NCBI GenBank assembly: GCA_903904755.1
Contig: CAIVDV010000016.1
Span: 1-47,346, forward strand
Reading direction: 5' to 3'
From: an uncultured Acidobacteriaceae bacterium
Lineage (GTDB): Bacteria > Acidobacteriota > Terriglobia > Terriglobales > Acidobacteriaceae
Length of the DNA: 47,346 nt
Shown here one piece after another: positions 25,459-34,963 of this stretch; the first letter of the stretch is position 1; each line of letters begins with the position of its first letter. The notes under the pieces are model-generated. The model searched no databases, was not told the origin of the DNA, and saw nothing but the letters and a program-made list of their open reading frames with translations. The position numbers and the translations under genes are program-made.

Positions 25459-25485
25459 ACCGGTCCCTCGCACTTGGGGACCGGT
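25459..25485. terminator. Hairpin between convergent genes, REP-like
   Basis: A perfect 9-bp stem ACCGGTCCC (25459-25467) / GGGACCGGT (25477-25485) with a 9-nt loop, preceded by CGGGTGCC. It shares lead-in and stem core with the hairpin at 594-619 and has the same setting between convergent stops. Confidence 0.5.
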
Positions 25486-25488
25486 GTT

Positions 25489-27525
25489 TCACTTCCCCAG
25501 CCACTTCAACACCGGCAGCAGACTCGAGTAGTCATCCGTCCACACCCGCAGCCCCGCCACCGGCTTGATCTCCTTCGCCACCTTCGCTATCGCCGGCTGA
25601 TTCCACAGCTCTCCATTCGCGCTCACCAACACCCAGGTTGACTGGAAAACCCCGCGCTCCTCCTGCGCGGCCGAGTGCACCACCCGCGCCGCCATCCCGG
25701 CATCTTTGGCCACCAGAGCAATCGCCGGCGGCAGGTCCAGGTAGTCGTTGCTCACGTGGAAGGCCAGCACCCCACCCTCCGCCAGGTGCCTCCGGTACAG
25801 CGCCATCGCCTCCCGCGTCAGCAGATGAACCGGAATCGCGTCGCCGGTAAAGGCGTCCACCACCAGCACGTCATAGTGGCTGTCCGCCTCGCCCGCCAGC
25901 AGCAGCCGCGCATCCCCGGTCCCCACGGAAACCTGCGCCTTGCTCTCCTTCAGATAGGTAAACAGCCCCCGCGCCATCGGCTCCACCGCCGGGTTTATCT
26001 CGTAGAACCGGAACCAGTCTCCCGGCTGCCCATAGACCGCCAGCGTTCCCACGCCCAGCCCAATCACCCCCACCCGCTTCGGCCGTCCGGCGCAGCAATT
26101 CGTCAGCGCCAGCCCCACGCCCGACTCCCGCCCGTAGTAGGTCGTCGGCTCCTGCCGGAACTCCGGCGCAAACCACTGGGTGCCGTGCTCCACGCTGCCG
26201 TTCATCAGCATCCGCACCGTAAACGCCTGCGGCGGGAACAGGCTCTTTTCCACCCGCAGCGGCCCGTAGAAATTCCGAATCAGCGCCATCGTGTTCTGGT
26301 GATACGCCGTGTGCATCGCTCCCAGAGACATCCCCATGCCCACCACCGCCGCCGCCCACACCACCCGCGTAGGCCAGCCCAGCCGCCACATCGCCAGCAG
26401 CCCTGCCACCGCCGTCGCCCCAAACGCCAGCGCAATGTCATAGTTCGCCCGGAATACCAGCGGGCACACAATCGCAATCACCGCCGAGCCCACCGCTCCA
26501 CCGGCTGCCACGTGCAGGTAAAAGCTCGTCGCCTCATCCCGCCGTTTCGGCCGCACCGCGTGCACCTCCGCGTGGCACAGGTAGCAGGCCACCAGCTCCT
26601 CAGCCAGGAACATCCCCACCGCTATCCCAATTGGCAAGCTCAGCTTCGTCTGCGTTATCCAATACCCCAGGCTCACCAGAAACACCAGCACCAGCCCCAG
26701 CACATGCCACCGCCGGTACCACCGCGGCGCATCAAAGGCCACAATCAGCGTCACCAGGTACACCCCCAGCGGCAGCACCCACAGCAGCGGAATCGCCGCA
26801 ATGTTCTGCGTCAGGTATCCCGTAACCGCCGCCAGTTGCATCGCCGCCGCCAACGGCAGCGCAAACCACAGCAGCTTCTCCCAGCCCGAGGCCCGCCGTC
26901 CGCTCTCCTCCGCAATCTCCTCCACAGCGGCCGCACTGCCGCTCATCCCCAGCCCCGCCGCCAGCACCAGGGCAAACACCACAAATCCCAGCGCCCAGGC
27001 CGCCTTCTGCGCGCTCAGCGTCAGCCCCGGCTCCACCAAGAGGGGATACGCCGCCAGCGCCAGCAGCGATCCCGCATTCGACAGCGCATACAGCCGGAAC
27101 CGCACCCCGCCCTGCTCCCTGCCCGCCAGCCACACCTGCACCAGCGGACTTGTGGCCGACAGCAGCAGAAACGGCAACCCCACGCCTGCCCCCAGCGCAA
27201 AGAAAATCGTCGCCGCCGGATGCGCCCCCGCTCCGCTCAAATCCACCGGATGCCGCCACTCCCAGCCCAGCATCCCCACCGCCAGCGCCAGCAGCGCTCC
27301 ATGCACCAGCTCCTGCCGGCGCACGCTCAGCCGCTTCGTCAGCCAGTCCGCATACAGGTACCCCAGCAGCAGCACGCCCTGGAAAAAAACCAGGCATGTC
27401 AGCCACACCGCAGAGGAGCCTCCCAGCGCCGGCAGCAGCACCCGCGCCGCCATCGGCTCCACCAGAAACAGCAACAATGCCGACAAAAATACCGCTCCGC
27501 CAGCCAAGCTCCTCGCACGCAACAT
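25489..27525 (-). CDS. Integral membrane protein fused to a spermidine-synthase-like methyltransferase-fold domain
   Basis: The protein has 678 residues. The first ~420 hold about ten to twelve hydrophobic spans, starting LAGGAVFLSALLLFLVEPM and including LLLGYLYADWLTKR. The C-terminal ~230 form a Rossmann-like aminopropyltransferase domain with VGVIGLGVGTLAVYG (nucleotide-binding loop), RFYEINPAV, VGTGDARLLL and DVLVVDAFTGDAIPVHLLT. Fused spermidine-synthase-like membrane proteins are known, but whether they make polyamines is not established. ATG 27525 has GGAGG 5 nt upstream and begins just before the first span. It is convergent with the GH13 gene. Confidence 0.88.
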   Translation of the reverse strand: MLRARSLAGGAVFLSALLLFLVEPMAARVLLPALGGSSAVWLTCLVFFQGVLLLGYLYADWLTKRLSVRRQELVHGALLALAVGMLGWEWRHPVDLSGAGAHPAATIFFALGAGVGLPFLLLSATSPLVQVWLAGREQGGVRFRLYALSNAGSLLALAAYPLLVEPGLTLSAQKAAWALGFVVFALVLAAGLGMSGSAAAVEEIAEESGRRASGWEKLLWFALPLAAAMQLAAVTGYLTQNIAAIPLLWVLPLGVYLVTLIVAFDAPRWYRRWHVLGLVLVFLVSLGYWITQTKLSLPIGIAVGMFLAEELVACYLCHAEVHAVRPKRRDEATSFYLHVAAGGAVGSAVIAIVCPLVFRANYDIALAFGATAVAGLLAMWRLGWPTRVVWAAAVVGMGMSLGAMHTAYHQNTMALIRNFYGPLRVEKSLFPPQAFTVRMLMNGSVEHGTQWFAPEFRQEPTTYYGRESGVGLALTNCCAGRPKRVGVIGLGVGTLAVYGQPGDWFRFYEINPAVEPMARGLFTYLKESKAQVSVGTGDARLLLAGEADSHYDVLVVDAFTGDAIPVHLLTREAMALYRRHLAEGGVLAFHVSNDYLDLPPAIALVAKDAGMAARVVHSAAQEERGVFQSTWVLVSANGELWNQPAIAKVAKEIKPVAGLRVWTDDYSSLLPVLKWLGK

Positions 27526-27672
27526 CCAATCCTCCGCCCGTTTCACAAACCAACCACTATACCCTGCACCCAACTTCCCCACTTGTGCGCCACGTCATCC
27601 CCCAGCCCCAATCGCCTAACATGGACATCACGGGCCCCGCTTCCTCCCCGCCCGCCAAAGGAGACAACGGCT

Positions 27673-29118
27673 ATGAAGATGCGCCCCGGCACACCAACCG
27701 GTTACCTCATGGGCGGCAGAGAGTGGACCGAAGGCGAGATCCTCGAAGTCCGCTCCCCGTGGGATCAGGGAATCGTCGGCCGTGTCACCCTCGCCACCCG
27801 CAAAGACGCGCGCCAGGCCGTCACCCACGCCGTCGCCAGCCTCCGCCGCACCCGCGCCCTGCCCCGCTGGAAGCGCAAGGAAATTCTCGAAGACATCGCC
27901 GCCGCTCTCCTCGAACAAAAAGAGCGCTTCGCCCAGCTCATCGTCGCCGAGGCCGGCAAACCCATCCGCGCCTCCCGCATTGAGGTCGAGCGCGCCATCC
28001 TCATCTTCAAAACCGCCGCCGAAGAAGCCATCCGCCTCGGCGGAGACTCCATCCCCCTAGACCTCACCGAGGGCAACGAAGGCCGCTGGGGTCTCGTCCA
28101 GCGCTTCCCCGTCGGCCCCATCCTGGCCATCACCCCCTTCAACTTCCCCCTCAACCTGGTCGCCCACAAGGTAGCACCCGCCATCGCCGCCGGCTGCCCC
28201 ATCCTCATCAAACCCGCCCCCCAAACCCCCCTCACCGCCCTCGCCCTCGGCGAAGTCATCCTCAAGGCGGGCTGGCCCGACGAAGCCCTCGCCGTCCTCC
28301 CCCTCTCCAACGAAGACACCGTCTGGCTCGCCGAGCGCGAAGACCGCATCAAGATGGTCTCATTCACCGGCTCCTCGGCCGTCGGCTGGCACCTCAAGGC
28401 CAACAGCGGCAAAAAGCGCGTCACCCTCGAACTCGGCGGCAACGCCGCCCTCATCGTCCACTCCGACTGGGGCGATATCGAAACCGCCGCCCTCCGCACC
28501 GCAAACGCCGCCTTCGGCTACGCCGGGCAAAGCTGCATCAGCGTCCAGCGCGTCTACGTCCACCGCCCCGTCTTCCAGAACTTCCTCTGGAAGGTCGTCG
28601 ATCGCGCCAATCGCCTCGTCCGCGGCAACCCCGCCGACGAAGCCACGGACCTCGGCCCCCTCATCCGCCCGGCAGAGCTCGCCCGCATCGACTCCTGGAT
28701 CAAGGAAGCCATCGCCGCCGGCGCCAAGCTCGTCGAGGGCGGCAGCCCCGACGGGCCCATCTTCGAGCCCACCATCCTTTCCTCCACCCGCCCCGGCATG
28801 AAGGTCCACGACGAGGAAGTCTTCGGCCCCGTCCTTGCCATTGAGCCTTACGACGACTTCGAACAGGCCCTCCAGCTCGTCAACCAGTCGCGCTTCGGCC
28901 TCCAGGCCGGCCTGCTCACCCGCGACGCCGGACGCATCATGACCGCCTACCGCGAACTCGAAGTCGGCGCACTCATCGTCGGCGACACCCCCACCTGGCG
29001 CATGGACTCCATGCCATACGGCGGTGTCAAGGACTCCGGCCTCGGACGCGAAGGCATCCGCTCCGCCATTGAAGAAATGACCGAACCCCGCATGATGGTC
29101 ATGGCCATCCGCGAATAA
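27673..29118 (+). CDS. NAD(P)-dependent aldehyde dehydrogenase
   Basis: The protein has 481 residues, the standard ALDH length. It shows PFNFPLNLVAHKVAPAIAAG with ILIKPAPQTP for cofactor binding, VSFTGSSAVGW, the general base E253 in VTLELGGNAA, and the nucleophile C288 in GYAGQSCISVQR. The C-terminal VHDEEVFGPVLAIEPYDD and MPYGGVKDSGLGREG motifs are also present. The early region resembles lactaldehyde/glyceraldehyde-3-phosphate-type ALDHs (ALDH21/ALDH9-like), but substrate cannot be assigned. ATG 27673 has GGAG 9 nt upstream. The in-frame ORF extends far upstream through the antisense of the previous gene and is not real there. Confidence 0.93.
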   Translation: MKMRPGTPTGYLMGGREWTEGEILEVRSPWDQGIVGRVTLATRKDARQAVTHAVASLRRTRALPRWKRKEILEDIAAALLEQKERFAQLIVAEAGKPIRASRIEVERAILIFKTAAEEAIRLGGDSIPLDLTEGNEGRWGLVQRFPVGPILAITPFNFPLNLVAHKVAPAIAAGCPILIKPAPQTPLTALALGEVILKAGWPDEALAVLPLSNEDTVWLAEREDRIKMVSFTGSSAVGWHLKANSGKKRVTLELGGNAALIVHSDWGDIETAALRTANAAFGYAGQSCISVQRVYVHRPVFQNFLWKVVDRANRLVRGNPADEATDLGPLIRPAELARIDSWIKEAIAAGAKLVEGGSPDGPIFEPTILSSTRPGMKVHDEEVFGPVLAIEPYDDFEQALQLVNQSRFGLQAGLLTRDAGRIMTAYRELEVGALIVGDTPTWRMDSMPYGGVKDSGLGREGIRSAIEEMTEPRMMVMAIRE

Positions 29119-29207
29119 TGTTTCCTCTCACCGACCGGGGGCGTACCTCAAAAGGGAACCCCCGCGCCCCCCTTCCCTTCCGCAGGACGCAAATCTCCCT
29201 CCCCAGC

Positions 29208-29246
29208 GTTTCACCCACTGAAACGGTGCCATGTGCACCAATTTCA
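29208..29246. promoter_or_regulatory. Nested dyad elements upstream of the respiratory operon
   Basis: GTTTCA-N5-TGAAAC (29208-29224) is a perfect inverted repeat. Its right arm is also the left arm of a second dyad: TGAAA (29219), GGTGC-N5-GCACC (29225-29239), TTTCA (29242-29246). This shape is typical of operators bound by dimeric regulators. Apart from this, 29119-29584 contains a GGGGGCG/CGCCCCC pair (29137-29171), possibly the ALDH terminator, and AT-richer DNA from 29370. Confidence 0.4.
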
Positions 29247-29460
29247 GGGCGCAAAAACACTATCTGTAGGGCTATTCCGTGCGCAGGCCCAAACATCCTG
29301 TGATTTGCAGTCCCGACCGGCACACTCCGCAGCCTCTTCCGGCGCGAGTGCTGTTTCGGGAGGATGTTTGTTTTCAAGTGCTTATATCGATTCGTGTTAC
29401 AGATAACTTTTTTCAGCACAACGCACAACACAGTGCATTTAGCACCTTCTCACTGCTATA

Positions 29461-29488
29461 TTGAAGTTTCGGGGCAGACCTTTATACG
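29461..29488 (+). promoter_or_regulatory. Possible sigma70-type promoter for the ACIII operon
   Basis: TTGAAG, 16 bp, then TATACG lie about 97 bp upstream of the actA start. Each hexamer matches 4 of 6 consensus positions, so this is weak support. The region just upstream (29370-29460) is the most AT-rich part of this gap. Confidence 0.25.
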
Positions 29489-29584
29489 CCGCCCCGGGCT
29501 AAAGCACAATCTCTACGAACACATCTCTGTGTGACCCAAATCACCTTTTCGGGCCCACAGCCAACCGGAAGCAGGGAAGCATTC

Positions 29585-30442
29585 ATGGCGCAGATTTTTG
29601 ACCGCAGCTCGAACGCGTTGGCACGCATGAGCCTGGTCCTGACGGGTCTGATCGTGATTGCCCTCGGCGTAACGCTCGATCAGTTGCAGCGTTCTCCGTG
29701 GGTAACCCGGCAGGGACAACGCCCGGACCAACCGGTGCCGTTCAGCCACAAGCACCATGTACAGGGACTCGGCGTTCAGTGCCAGTACTGTCATACCTCC
29801 GTAGAGAAGTCCAGCTACGCCGGCATCCCGCCGACCAAGACCTGCATGAACTGCCATGCGCAGATCTGGACCAACGCTGGCCTGCTTGAGCCCGTTCGCC
29901 AGAGCTGGGCCACCGGTCAGTCTCTGGTCTGGACCAAGGTGCACGACCTTCCGGATTACGTCTACTTCAATCATTCCATCCATGTGAACAAGGGCATCGG
30001 CTGCTCAAGCTGCCATGGCCGCGTCGACCAGATGCCGCTGATGTACGCCCAGAACACCCTGCAGATGGAGTGGTGCCTCAACTGCCACCGCGACCCGGCC
30101 AAGAACCTTCGCCCCACCTCCCAGATCTACAACATGGCCTGGGAAGGTCCGTCGAGCGAGAAGCCCGTCTGGTGCTCGGTCTCCGACGACAAGTCGGGCA
30201 AGCCCACCGCCCAGAGCGTGAACTGCGTTACCAGGGACCCCGGCACCGCCGGTACTGAAGTCGCCAGCCTCAACCTCCCCGCCATGCCCGGCGTCAAGCC
30301 CGTTGCGGAAGCCGCAGTGCTCCCCGCCGCGGTCTCCTACACCAGGTTTACCAGCCAGCGCGAGCTCGGCAACTACCTCATCGACCACTATCGGATTCGC
30401 AAGCCCAATGAGCTCTCAAGCTGCGAGGTCTGCCACCGATGA
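29585..30442 (+). CDS. actA: Alternative Complex III subunit ActA, pentaheme cytochrome c
   Basis: ActA is the multiheme c-type subunit of the quinol:cytochrome c oxidoreductase ACIII. The 285 residues have one N-terminal membrane anchor (SLVLTGLIVIALGVTL) and five CxxCH heme sites: CQYCH, CMNCH, CSSCH, CLNCH and CEVCH, with additional His residues (FSHKHH, FNHSIH) suitable as distal ligands. It faces the periplasm and passes electrons from the ActB iron-sulfur clusters to the next c-heme. The ATG has AGGGA 8 nt upstream. Its stop overlaps the actB start (ATGA), showing tight coupling. It is the first gene of the operon running to 43.0 kb. Confidence 0.95.
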   Translation: MAQIFDRSSNALARMSLVLTGLIVIALGVTLDQLQRSPWVTRQGQRPDQPVPFSHKHHVQGLGVQCQYCHTSVEKSSYAGIPPTKTCMNCHAQIWTNAGLLEPVRQSWATGQSLVWTKVHDLPDYVYFNHSIHVNKGIGCSSCHGRVDQMPLMYAQNTLQMEWCLNCHRDPAKNLRPTSQIYNMAWEGPSSEKPVWCSVSDDKSGKPTAQSVNCVTRDPGTAGTEVASLNLPAMPGVKPVAEAAVLPAAVSYTRFTSQRELGNYLIDHYRIRKPNELSSCEVCHR

Positions 30443-33400
30443 CCAGTGAGCGCGGAAACGACATGATGAATCAAGACAATGGCATGACGCTGGCCGAGGT
30501 TCGCGCCAAGCTCAACGGCTCCAGGGGCAAGCGCTACTGGCGCTCCATCGATGAGCTGGCCGGCACCCCCGAGTTTGAAGCCGCCGTCGCCCGGGAGTTC
30601 CCCGACCAGGCGCAGGAGTGGGTCGACCCCGTCTCCCGCCGCGGATTCATGAAGCTCATGGGCGCCTCGCTTGCCCTCGCCGGTTTGGCTGGTTGCACCA
30701 AGCAGCCCGATGAGCCCATCTATCCCTACGTCAAGCAGCCTGAGGATCTCCTCCTCGGCCGTCCGGACTACTTCGCCACCGCCTATCCGTCGCCCACCGG
30801 CGGCGTGCCGCTGCTGGTCAAGTCCGATGCCTATCGCCCCATCAAGGTCGATGGCAACCCGGATCACCCCTACAATCTCGGCTCGTCCGACCCCTACACC
30901 CAGGGCACCCTGCTGGATCTCTACGATCCCGACCGCTCCCAGCACTCCACCCTCCGGGGCGAGCGCCGCGAGTGGGCGGAGTTTGTCCAGGTCTTCCGCG
31001 ACAAGCTCATCGCCTCCCGTGGCAATGGTGGCGAGGGTCTCTACTTCCTCACCTCCACCATCACTTCCCCCACCCTCGCCCGCCAGTGGAAGGAAGCCCA
31101 GGCCGCCTATCCCAAGGCCAGGCTGGTGCAGTATGACCCCATCAACCGGGATGCTGTCCGTGCCGCCATCGGTGCCAAAGACCTTCAGTACGATCTCTCC
31201 GCCGCCGATGTGGTTGTCTCCCTCGATGCCGACTTCCTCTCCACGGCTGCCTTCCCCGGCTTCCACAAGCTGGTGCGCGAGTTTGTCGCCCGCCGCAAGT
31301 CGCCGGAAAAAGGCCTGAATCGTCTCTATGTGGTGGAAAGCACCACCTCCACCACCGGCCTCAAGGCAGAGCATCGCCTCGGTCTCCGCGCCGGCGAGGT
31401 TCCTGCCTTCACCGCTGCTCTCGCCAGGGAACTCGGCGTCAGCGTCAACGCTCCCGCCGCCACCTGGCCCGATTCTGAAGCCAACTTCGTCAAGGCTCTC
31501 GCCAAGGATCTCAAGGCCAACGCCGGCAAGTCCGTTGTCATCGCCGGTGAGCAGCAGGACCCCTCGGTCCTCGCCCTCGCCGTCGCCATCAACCAGGCCC
31601 TCGGTAACTTCGGCAAGACCGTCTTCGCTACGGAAACCGTTCAGCCCCTCCCGACCTCGCAGACCGCCGAGCTCAAGGCTCTCGTCTCCGATCTCTGGTC
31701 CGGCAAGGTCGATTGGCTCGTCATCCTCAATGCCAATCCGGTCTACAACGCTCCCGCCGACCTCAACTTCAAGGCTGCCCTCGACAAGGCCAAGACCTCG
31801 GTTCACCTCGGCACTCATATCGACGAGACCGGCTCCGAGACCCTCTGGCACCTCTCCGGCACCCACTACCTTGAGACGTGGTCCGATGTCCGTTCCTATG
31901 ACGGCACCGTCTCCATCGTGCAGCCGCTGATTGACCCGCTCTATCACGGTCACTCCGCGCACGAGCTTGTCCAGCTCCTCTCCGACGAGCCTTCCCTCTC
32001 GCCCTACGAAGCCGTCCGCACCACCTGGCGCGCGCAGCTTTCAAAGTCCGGCGAGTTTGAAGCCAACTGGCGCAAGGCGCTCCACGCCGGCTGGGTCGAA
32101 GGCACTGCTTTTGAAAAGGGCACCGCGGTCACCGCGGCATCTCTGCCGGTTCCGGCACCCTCCTCCAGGGATTCCGTCGAAGTCATCTTCCGCGCCGACC
32201 CGTCCATCTACGATGGCCGCTTCTCCAACATCGGCTGGCTCCAGGAACTTCCCAAGCCGGTCACCAATCTCAGCTGGGACAACGCCGCACTTCTTTCGGG
32301 CGCAACCCTCACCAAGCTGAATATTGAGGAAGGCGACATCCTCGAGGTCACCGTCGGCGGCCAGACGGTCAAAACTCCCGTCCTCGTCGTCCCCGGTCAT
32401 CCGGACAACTCGGTCACCGTCTACCTCGGCTACGGTCGTGAGCAGGCCGGCCGCGTGGGTTCCGGAGCAGGCTTCAATGCCTACCTGCTCCGCACCTCGG
32501 CAACCCCCTTCCTGGCCACCGGCGCCAAGCTCGCCAAAACGGACGGCAAGTGGGGCTTCGCGGTTACCAAGAGCCACTTCCAGGACCACCGCTCCAAGTT
32601 CTTCGGCGGCGAAGGCAGCGGCAACAACTCGCTCGAAGGCAACGAAGCGGAGACCCGCGGCATCATCCGCTGGGCCACCCTTGAGGAGTTCAAGTCCAAC
32701 CCCGGCTTTGCCAACGAGGGTGAGAATCACCCCAAGGTCGAGCGCGATGTTACCTTGTTCCCCAACTGGGAGTACAACGGCAACGCCTGGGGCATGTCCA
32801 TCGATCTCAACAGTTGCGTGGGCTGCAACGCCTGCATCGTCAGTTGCTACGCAGAGAACAACATCGCCGTCGTCGGCAAGCAACAGGTTCGCATCGGACG
32901 CAACATGCAGTGGCTCCGCATCGATACCTACTTCGAAGGCGACCTGGCCACCCCGCGGGCACACTTCCAGCCCATGGCCTGCCAGCACTGCGAAAACGCT
33001 CCCTGCGAACAGGTTTGCCCTGTCGGTGCCACCGTCCACACTCCGGAAGGCCTCAATACGATGGTCTACAACCGCTGCGTGGGCACTCGCTACTGCTCCA
33101 ACAACTGCCCCTACAAGGTGCGCCGTTACAACTTCCTGCTCTTCTCCGACTTTGAGACCGAGAGCCTCAAGCTCATGCGCAACCCGGATGTTTCGGTCCG
33201 CAGCCGCGGTGTCATGGAAAAGTGCAGCTACTGCGTCCAGCGCATCTCCGCAGCAAAGATTGAAGCCGACAAGGAAAATCGCGAAGTTCGCGACGGCGAA
33301 GTGGTTACGGCTTGCCAGCAGGCCTGCCCCGCTTCCGCCATCACCTTCGGCAATCTGAATGACAAATCCAGCCGCGTAGCCAAGCTCGCCAAAGACGAGC

Positions 33401-33522
33401 GCACCTACTCCGTACTGGCCGATCTCAACACTCGTCCGCGCACGACCTATGTCGCCGCGGTCCTGAATCCGAACCCCGAACTTGCCGAGGCACCTGTGGA
33501 ACACGCCCCGGCAAAGGGCTAA
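30439..33522 (+). CDS. actB: Alternative Complex III subunit ActB, molybdopterin-oxidoreductase-like plus iron-sulfur protein
   Basis: The protein has 1027 residues. A Tat-type signal begins at about residue 66 (SRRGFMKLMG, then a hydrophobic run ending AGLAGC, a possible lipobox). The N-terminal ~720 residues resemble the catalytic subunit of the complex iron-sulfur molybdoenzyme family, which in ACIII has lost the Mo cofactor. The C-terminal ~250 hold the ferredoxin-like part with Cys clusters CVGCNACIVSC, CQHCENAPCEQVCPVG, CVGTRYCSNNCPYK, CSYCVQRI and CQQACP, for up to three [4Fe-4S] and one [3Fe-4S] centres. This fused B1-B2 layout is the ACIII form. It overlaps actA by 4 bases. Confidence 0.95.
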   Translation: MTSERGNDMMNQDNGMTLAEVRAKLNGSRGKRYWRSIDELAGTPEFEAAVAREFPDQAQEWVDPVSRRGFMKLMGASLALAGLAGCTKQPDEPIYPYVKQPEDLLLGRPDYFATAYPSPTGGVPLLVKSDAYRPIKVDGNPDHPYNLGSSDPYTQGTLLDLYDPDRSQHSTLRGERREWAEFVQVFRDKLIASRGNGGEGLYFLTSTITSPTLARQWKEAQAAYPKARLVQYDPINRDAVRAAIGAKDLQYDLSAADVVVSLDADFLSTAAFPGFHKLVREFVARRKSPEKGLNRLYVVESTTSTTGLKAEHRLGLRAGEVPAFTAALARELGVSVNAPAATWPDSEANFVKALAKDLKANAGKSVVIAGEQQDPSVLALAVAINQALGNFGKTVFATETVQPLPTSQTAELKALVSDLWSGKVDWLVILNANPVYNAPADLNFKAALDKAKTSVHLGTHIDETGSETLWHLSGTHYLETWSDVRSYDGTVSIVQPLIDPLYHGHSAHELVQLLSDEPSLSPYEAVRTTWRAQLSKSGEFEANWRKALHAGWVEGTAFEKGTAVTAASLPVPAPSSRDSVEVIFRADPSIYDGRFSNIGWLQELPKPVTNLSWDNAALLSGATLTKLNIEEGDILEVTVGGQTVKTPVLVVPGHPDNSVTVYLGYGREQAGRVGSGAGFNAYLLRTSATPFLATGAKLAKTDGKWGFAVTKSHFQDHRSKFFGGEGSGNNSLEGNEAETRGIIRWATLEEFKSNPGFANEGENHPKVERDVTLFPNWEYNGNAWGMSIDLNSCVGCNACIVSCYAENNIAVVGKQQVRIGRNMQWLRIDTYFEGDLATPRAHFQPMACQHCENAPCEQVCPVGATVHTPEGLNTMVYNRCVGTRYCSNNCPYKVRRYNFLLFSDFETESLKLMRNPDVSVRSRGVMEKCSYCVQRISAAKIEADKENREVRDGEVVTACQQACPASAITFGNLNDKSSRVAKLAKDERTYSVLADLNTRPRTTYVAAVLNPNPELAEAPVEHAPAKG

Positions 33523-33538
33523 GAGGCTCGAACTGTCG

Positions 33539-34963
33539 ATGGCAACCAACGAAATTCTGACAGAAGATCCGGGGCTCGACCCGGCAACCGGAGAATTCCG
33601 GGTAATTGCGCCGGGTTTCAGCTTCAAGTCGGTGACGGCAAAAATCGCCGACATCGTCCTCACGCCCAAGACCTCGCTCGGGTGGCTGCTCTTTTTTGCC
33701 ATTGGCGGCGCGGTCGCCACGCTGGTTCTGGTCGCAGTCACCTGGCTCTTCCTCAAGGGCACCGGTATCTGGGCCATCTCCCAGCCGGTCGCCTGGGGCT
33801 TCGCCATCATCAACTTCGTCTGGTGGATCGGTATCGGCCATGCCGGAACCCTCATCTCCGCCATCCTCCTGCTCTTCAAGCAGAGCTGGCGTAACTCCAT
33901 CAACCGCTTTGCGGAAGCCATGACCATCTTCGCCGTGGTCTGCGCGGGCATGTTCCCGCTCATCCACGTCGGCCGTCCCTGGCTGGGATACTGGCTCTTC
34001 CCCTATCCCAACACCATGAACGTCTGGCCGCAGTTCCGGTCGCCGCTCTTGTGGGATGTCTTCGCGGTTTCCACCTACGCCACCATCTCCATCGTCTTCT
34101 GGTACGTCGGCATGATCCCCGATTTCGGAACCCTCCGCGATCGGGCTCACTCCAACTTCGCCAAGTACATCTACGGCCTCGTCGCTCTCGGCTGGCGCGG
34201 TTCGGTCCGCCACTGGATGCGCTATGAAACCGCCTCGCTTCTGCTGGCCGGTCTCGCAACGCCTCTGGTGCTCTCCGTACACACCGTCATCAGCTTCGAC
34301 TTCGCCGTCGCCGTCCTGCCCGGATGGCACACCACCATCTTCCCGCCCTACTTCGTAGCCGGCGCCGTCTACTCCGGTTTCGCCATGGTGCTCACCCTCG
34401 CCATTCCGCTCCGCAAGGTCTACCACCTTGAGGGCCTGGTCACCGAGCGCCACATCGACAACATGGGCAAGGTCATGCTCGCCACTGGCTCCATCGTCGC
34501 CTACGGCTACGGCATGGAAGTCTTCATGAGCTGGTACTCGGCCTCCCACTGGGAAGCCTTCATGATGTGGAACCGCATGTTCGGCCCCATGGGCTGGTCC
34601 TACTGGGTCCTCATCTTCTGCAACATCGCTTTCCCGTTGACGACCCTGTGGGTCCGCAAGCTGCGCACCAACATCAGCTTCATGTTCCTCATCTCCATCA
34701 TCGTCAATATCGGAATGTGGTTTGAACGCTTTGTCATCGTCGTCACCAGCCTGTACCGCGACTTCCTGCCTTCTTCCTGGGGAACCTATCGCGCTACCAA
34801 GTGGGACTACATGACCTATATCGGCACCATGGGCCTGTTCACCGCACTGTTCCTGCTCTTCGTGCGCTTCCTGCCCATGATTCCCATGAACGAAATCAAG
34901 ATGATGCTGCCCTCGGCCAAGCTTACCGCTAAGGCCGAAAAGGCAGTCGGGGCGGGTGACTGA
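33539..34963 (+). CDS. actC: Alternative Complex III subunit ActC, NrfD/PsrC-like quinol-binding membrane protein
   Basis: The protein has 474 residues and about ten transmembrane segments, for example GWLLFFAIGGAVATLVLVAV and GFAIINFVWWIGIGHAGTLI. NrfD/PsrC-family proteins bind quinol at the membrane face and hand electrons to the adjacent iron-sulfur subunit. ActC is the main quinol-site subunit of ACIII and is proposed to take part in proton movement. Motifs typical of ACIII ActC include IGHAGTLISAILLL and IHVGRPWLGYW. ATG 33539 follows the actB stop by 16 bases, and the stop overlaps actD (TGATG). Confidence 0.95.
   Translation: MATNEILTEDPGLDPATGEFRVIAPGFSFKSVTAKIADIVLTPKTSLGWLLFFAIGGAVATLVLVAVTWLFLKGTGIWAISQPVAWGFAIINFVWWIGIGHAGTLISAILLLFKQSWRNSINRFAEAMTIFAVVCAGMFPLIHVGRPWLGYWLFPYPNTMNVWPQFRSPLLWDVFAVSTYATISIVFWYVGMIPDFGTLRDRAHSNFAKYIYGLVALGWRGSVRHWMRYETASLLLAGLATPLVLSVHTVISFDFAVAVLPGWHTTIFPPYFVAGAVYSGFAMVLTLAIPLRKVYHLEGLVTERHIDNMGKVMLATGSIVAYGYGMEVFMSWYSASHWEAFMMWNRMFGPMGWSYWVLIFCNIAFPLTTLWVRKLRTNISFMFLISIIVNIGMWFERFVIVVTSLYRDFLPSSWGTYRATKWDYMTYIGTMGLFTALFLLFVRFLPMIPMNEIKMMLPSAKLTAKAEKAVGAGD

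Noticed and set aside
25675-27672. Upstream part of a 1147-codon + strand ORF ending in the aldehyde dehydrogenase
   Set aside because: The first ~670 codons are antisense to the spermidine-synthase-like gene and have Arg/His/Gln-rich composition typical of GC-rich shadow frames. The real gene starts at 27673.
29137-29171. GGGGGCG/CGCCCCC pair after the aldehyde dehydrogenase
   Set aside because: The loop is 21 nt and no T-run follows, so it was not listed as a separate terminator.
32041-33963. 640-codon minus-strand ORF
   Set aside because: It is antisense to actB/actC, which have clear motifs. The composition is shadow-like and no domain is recognised.
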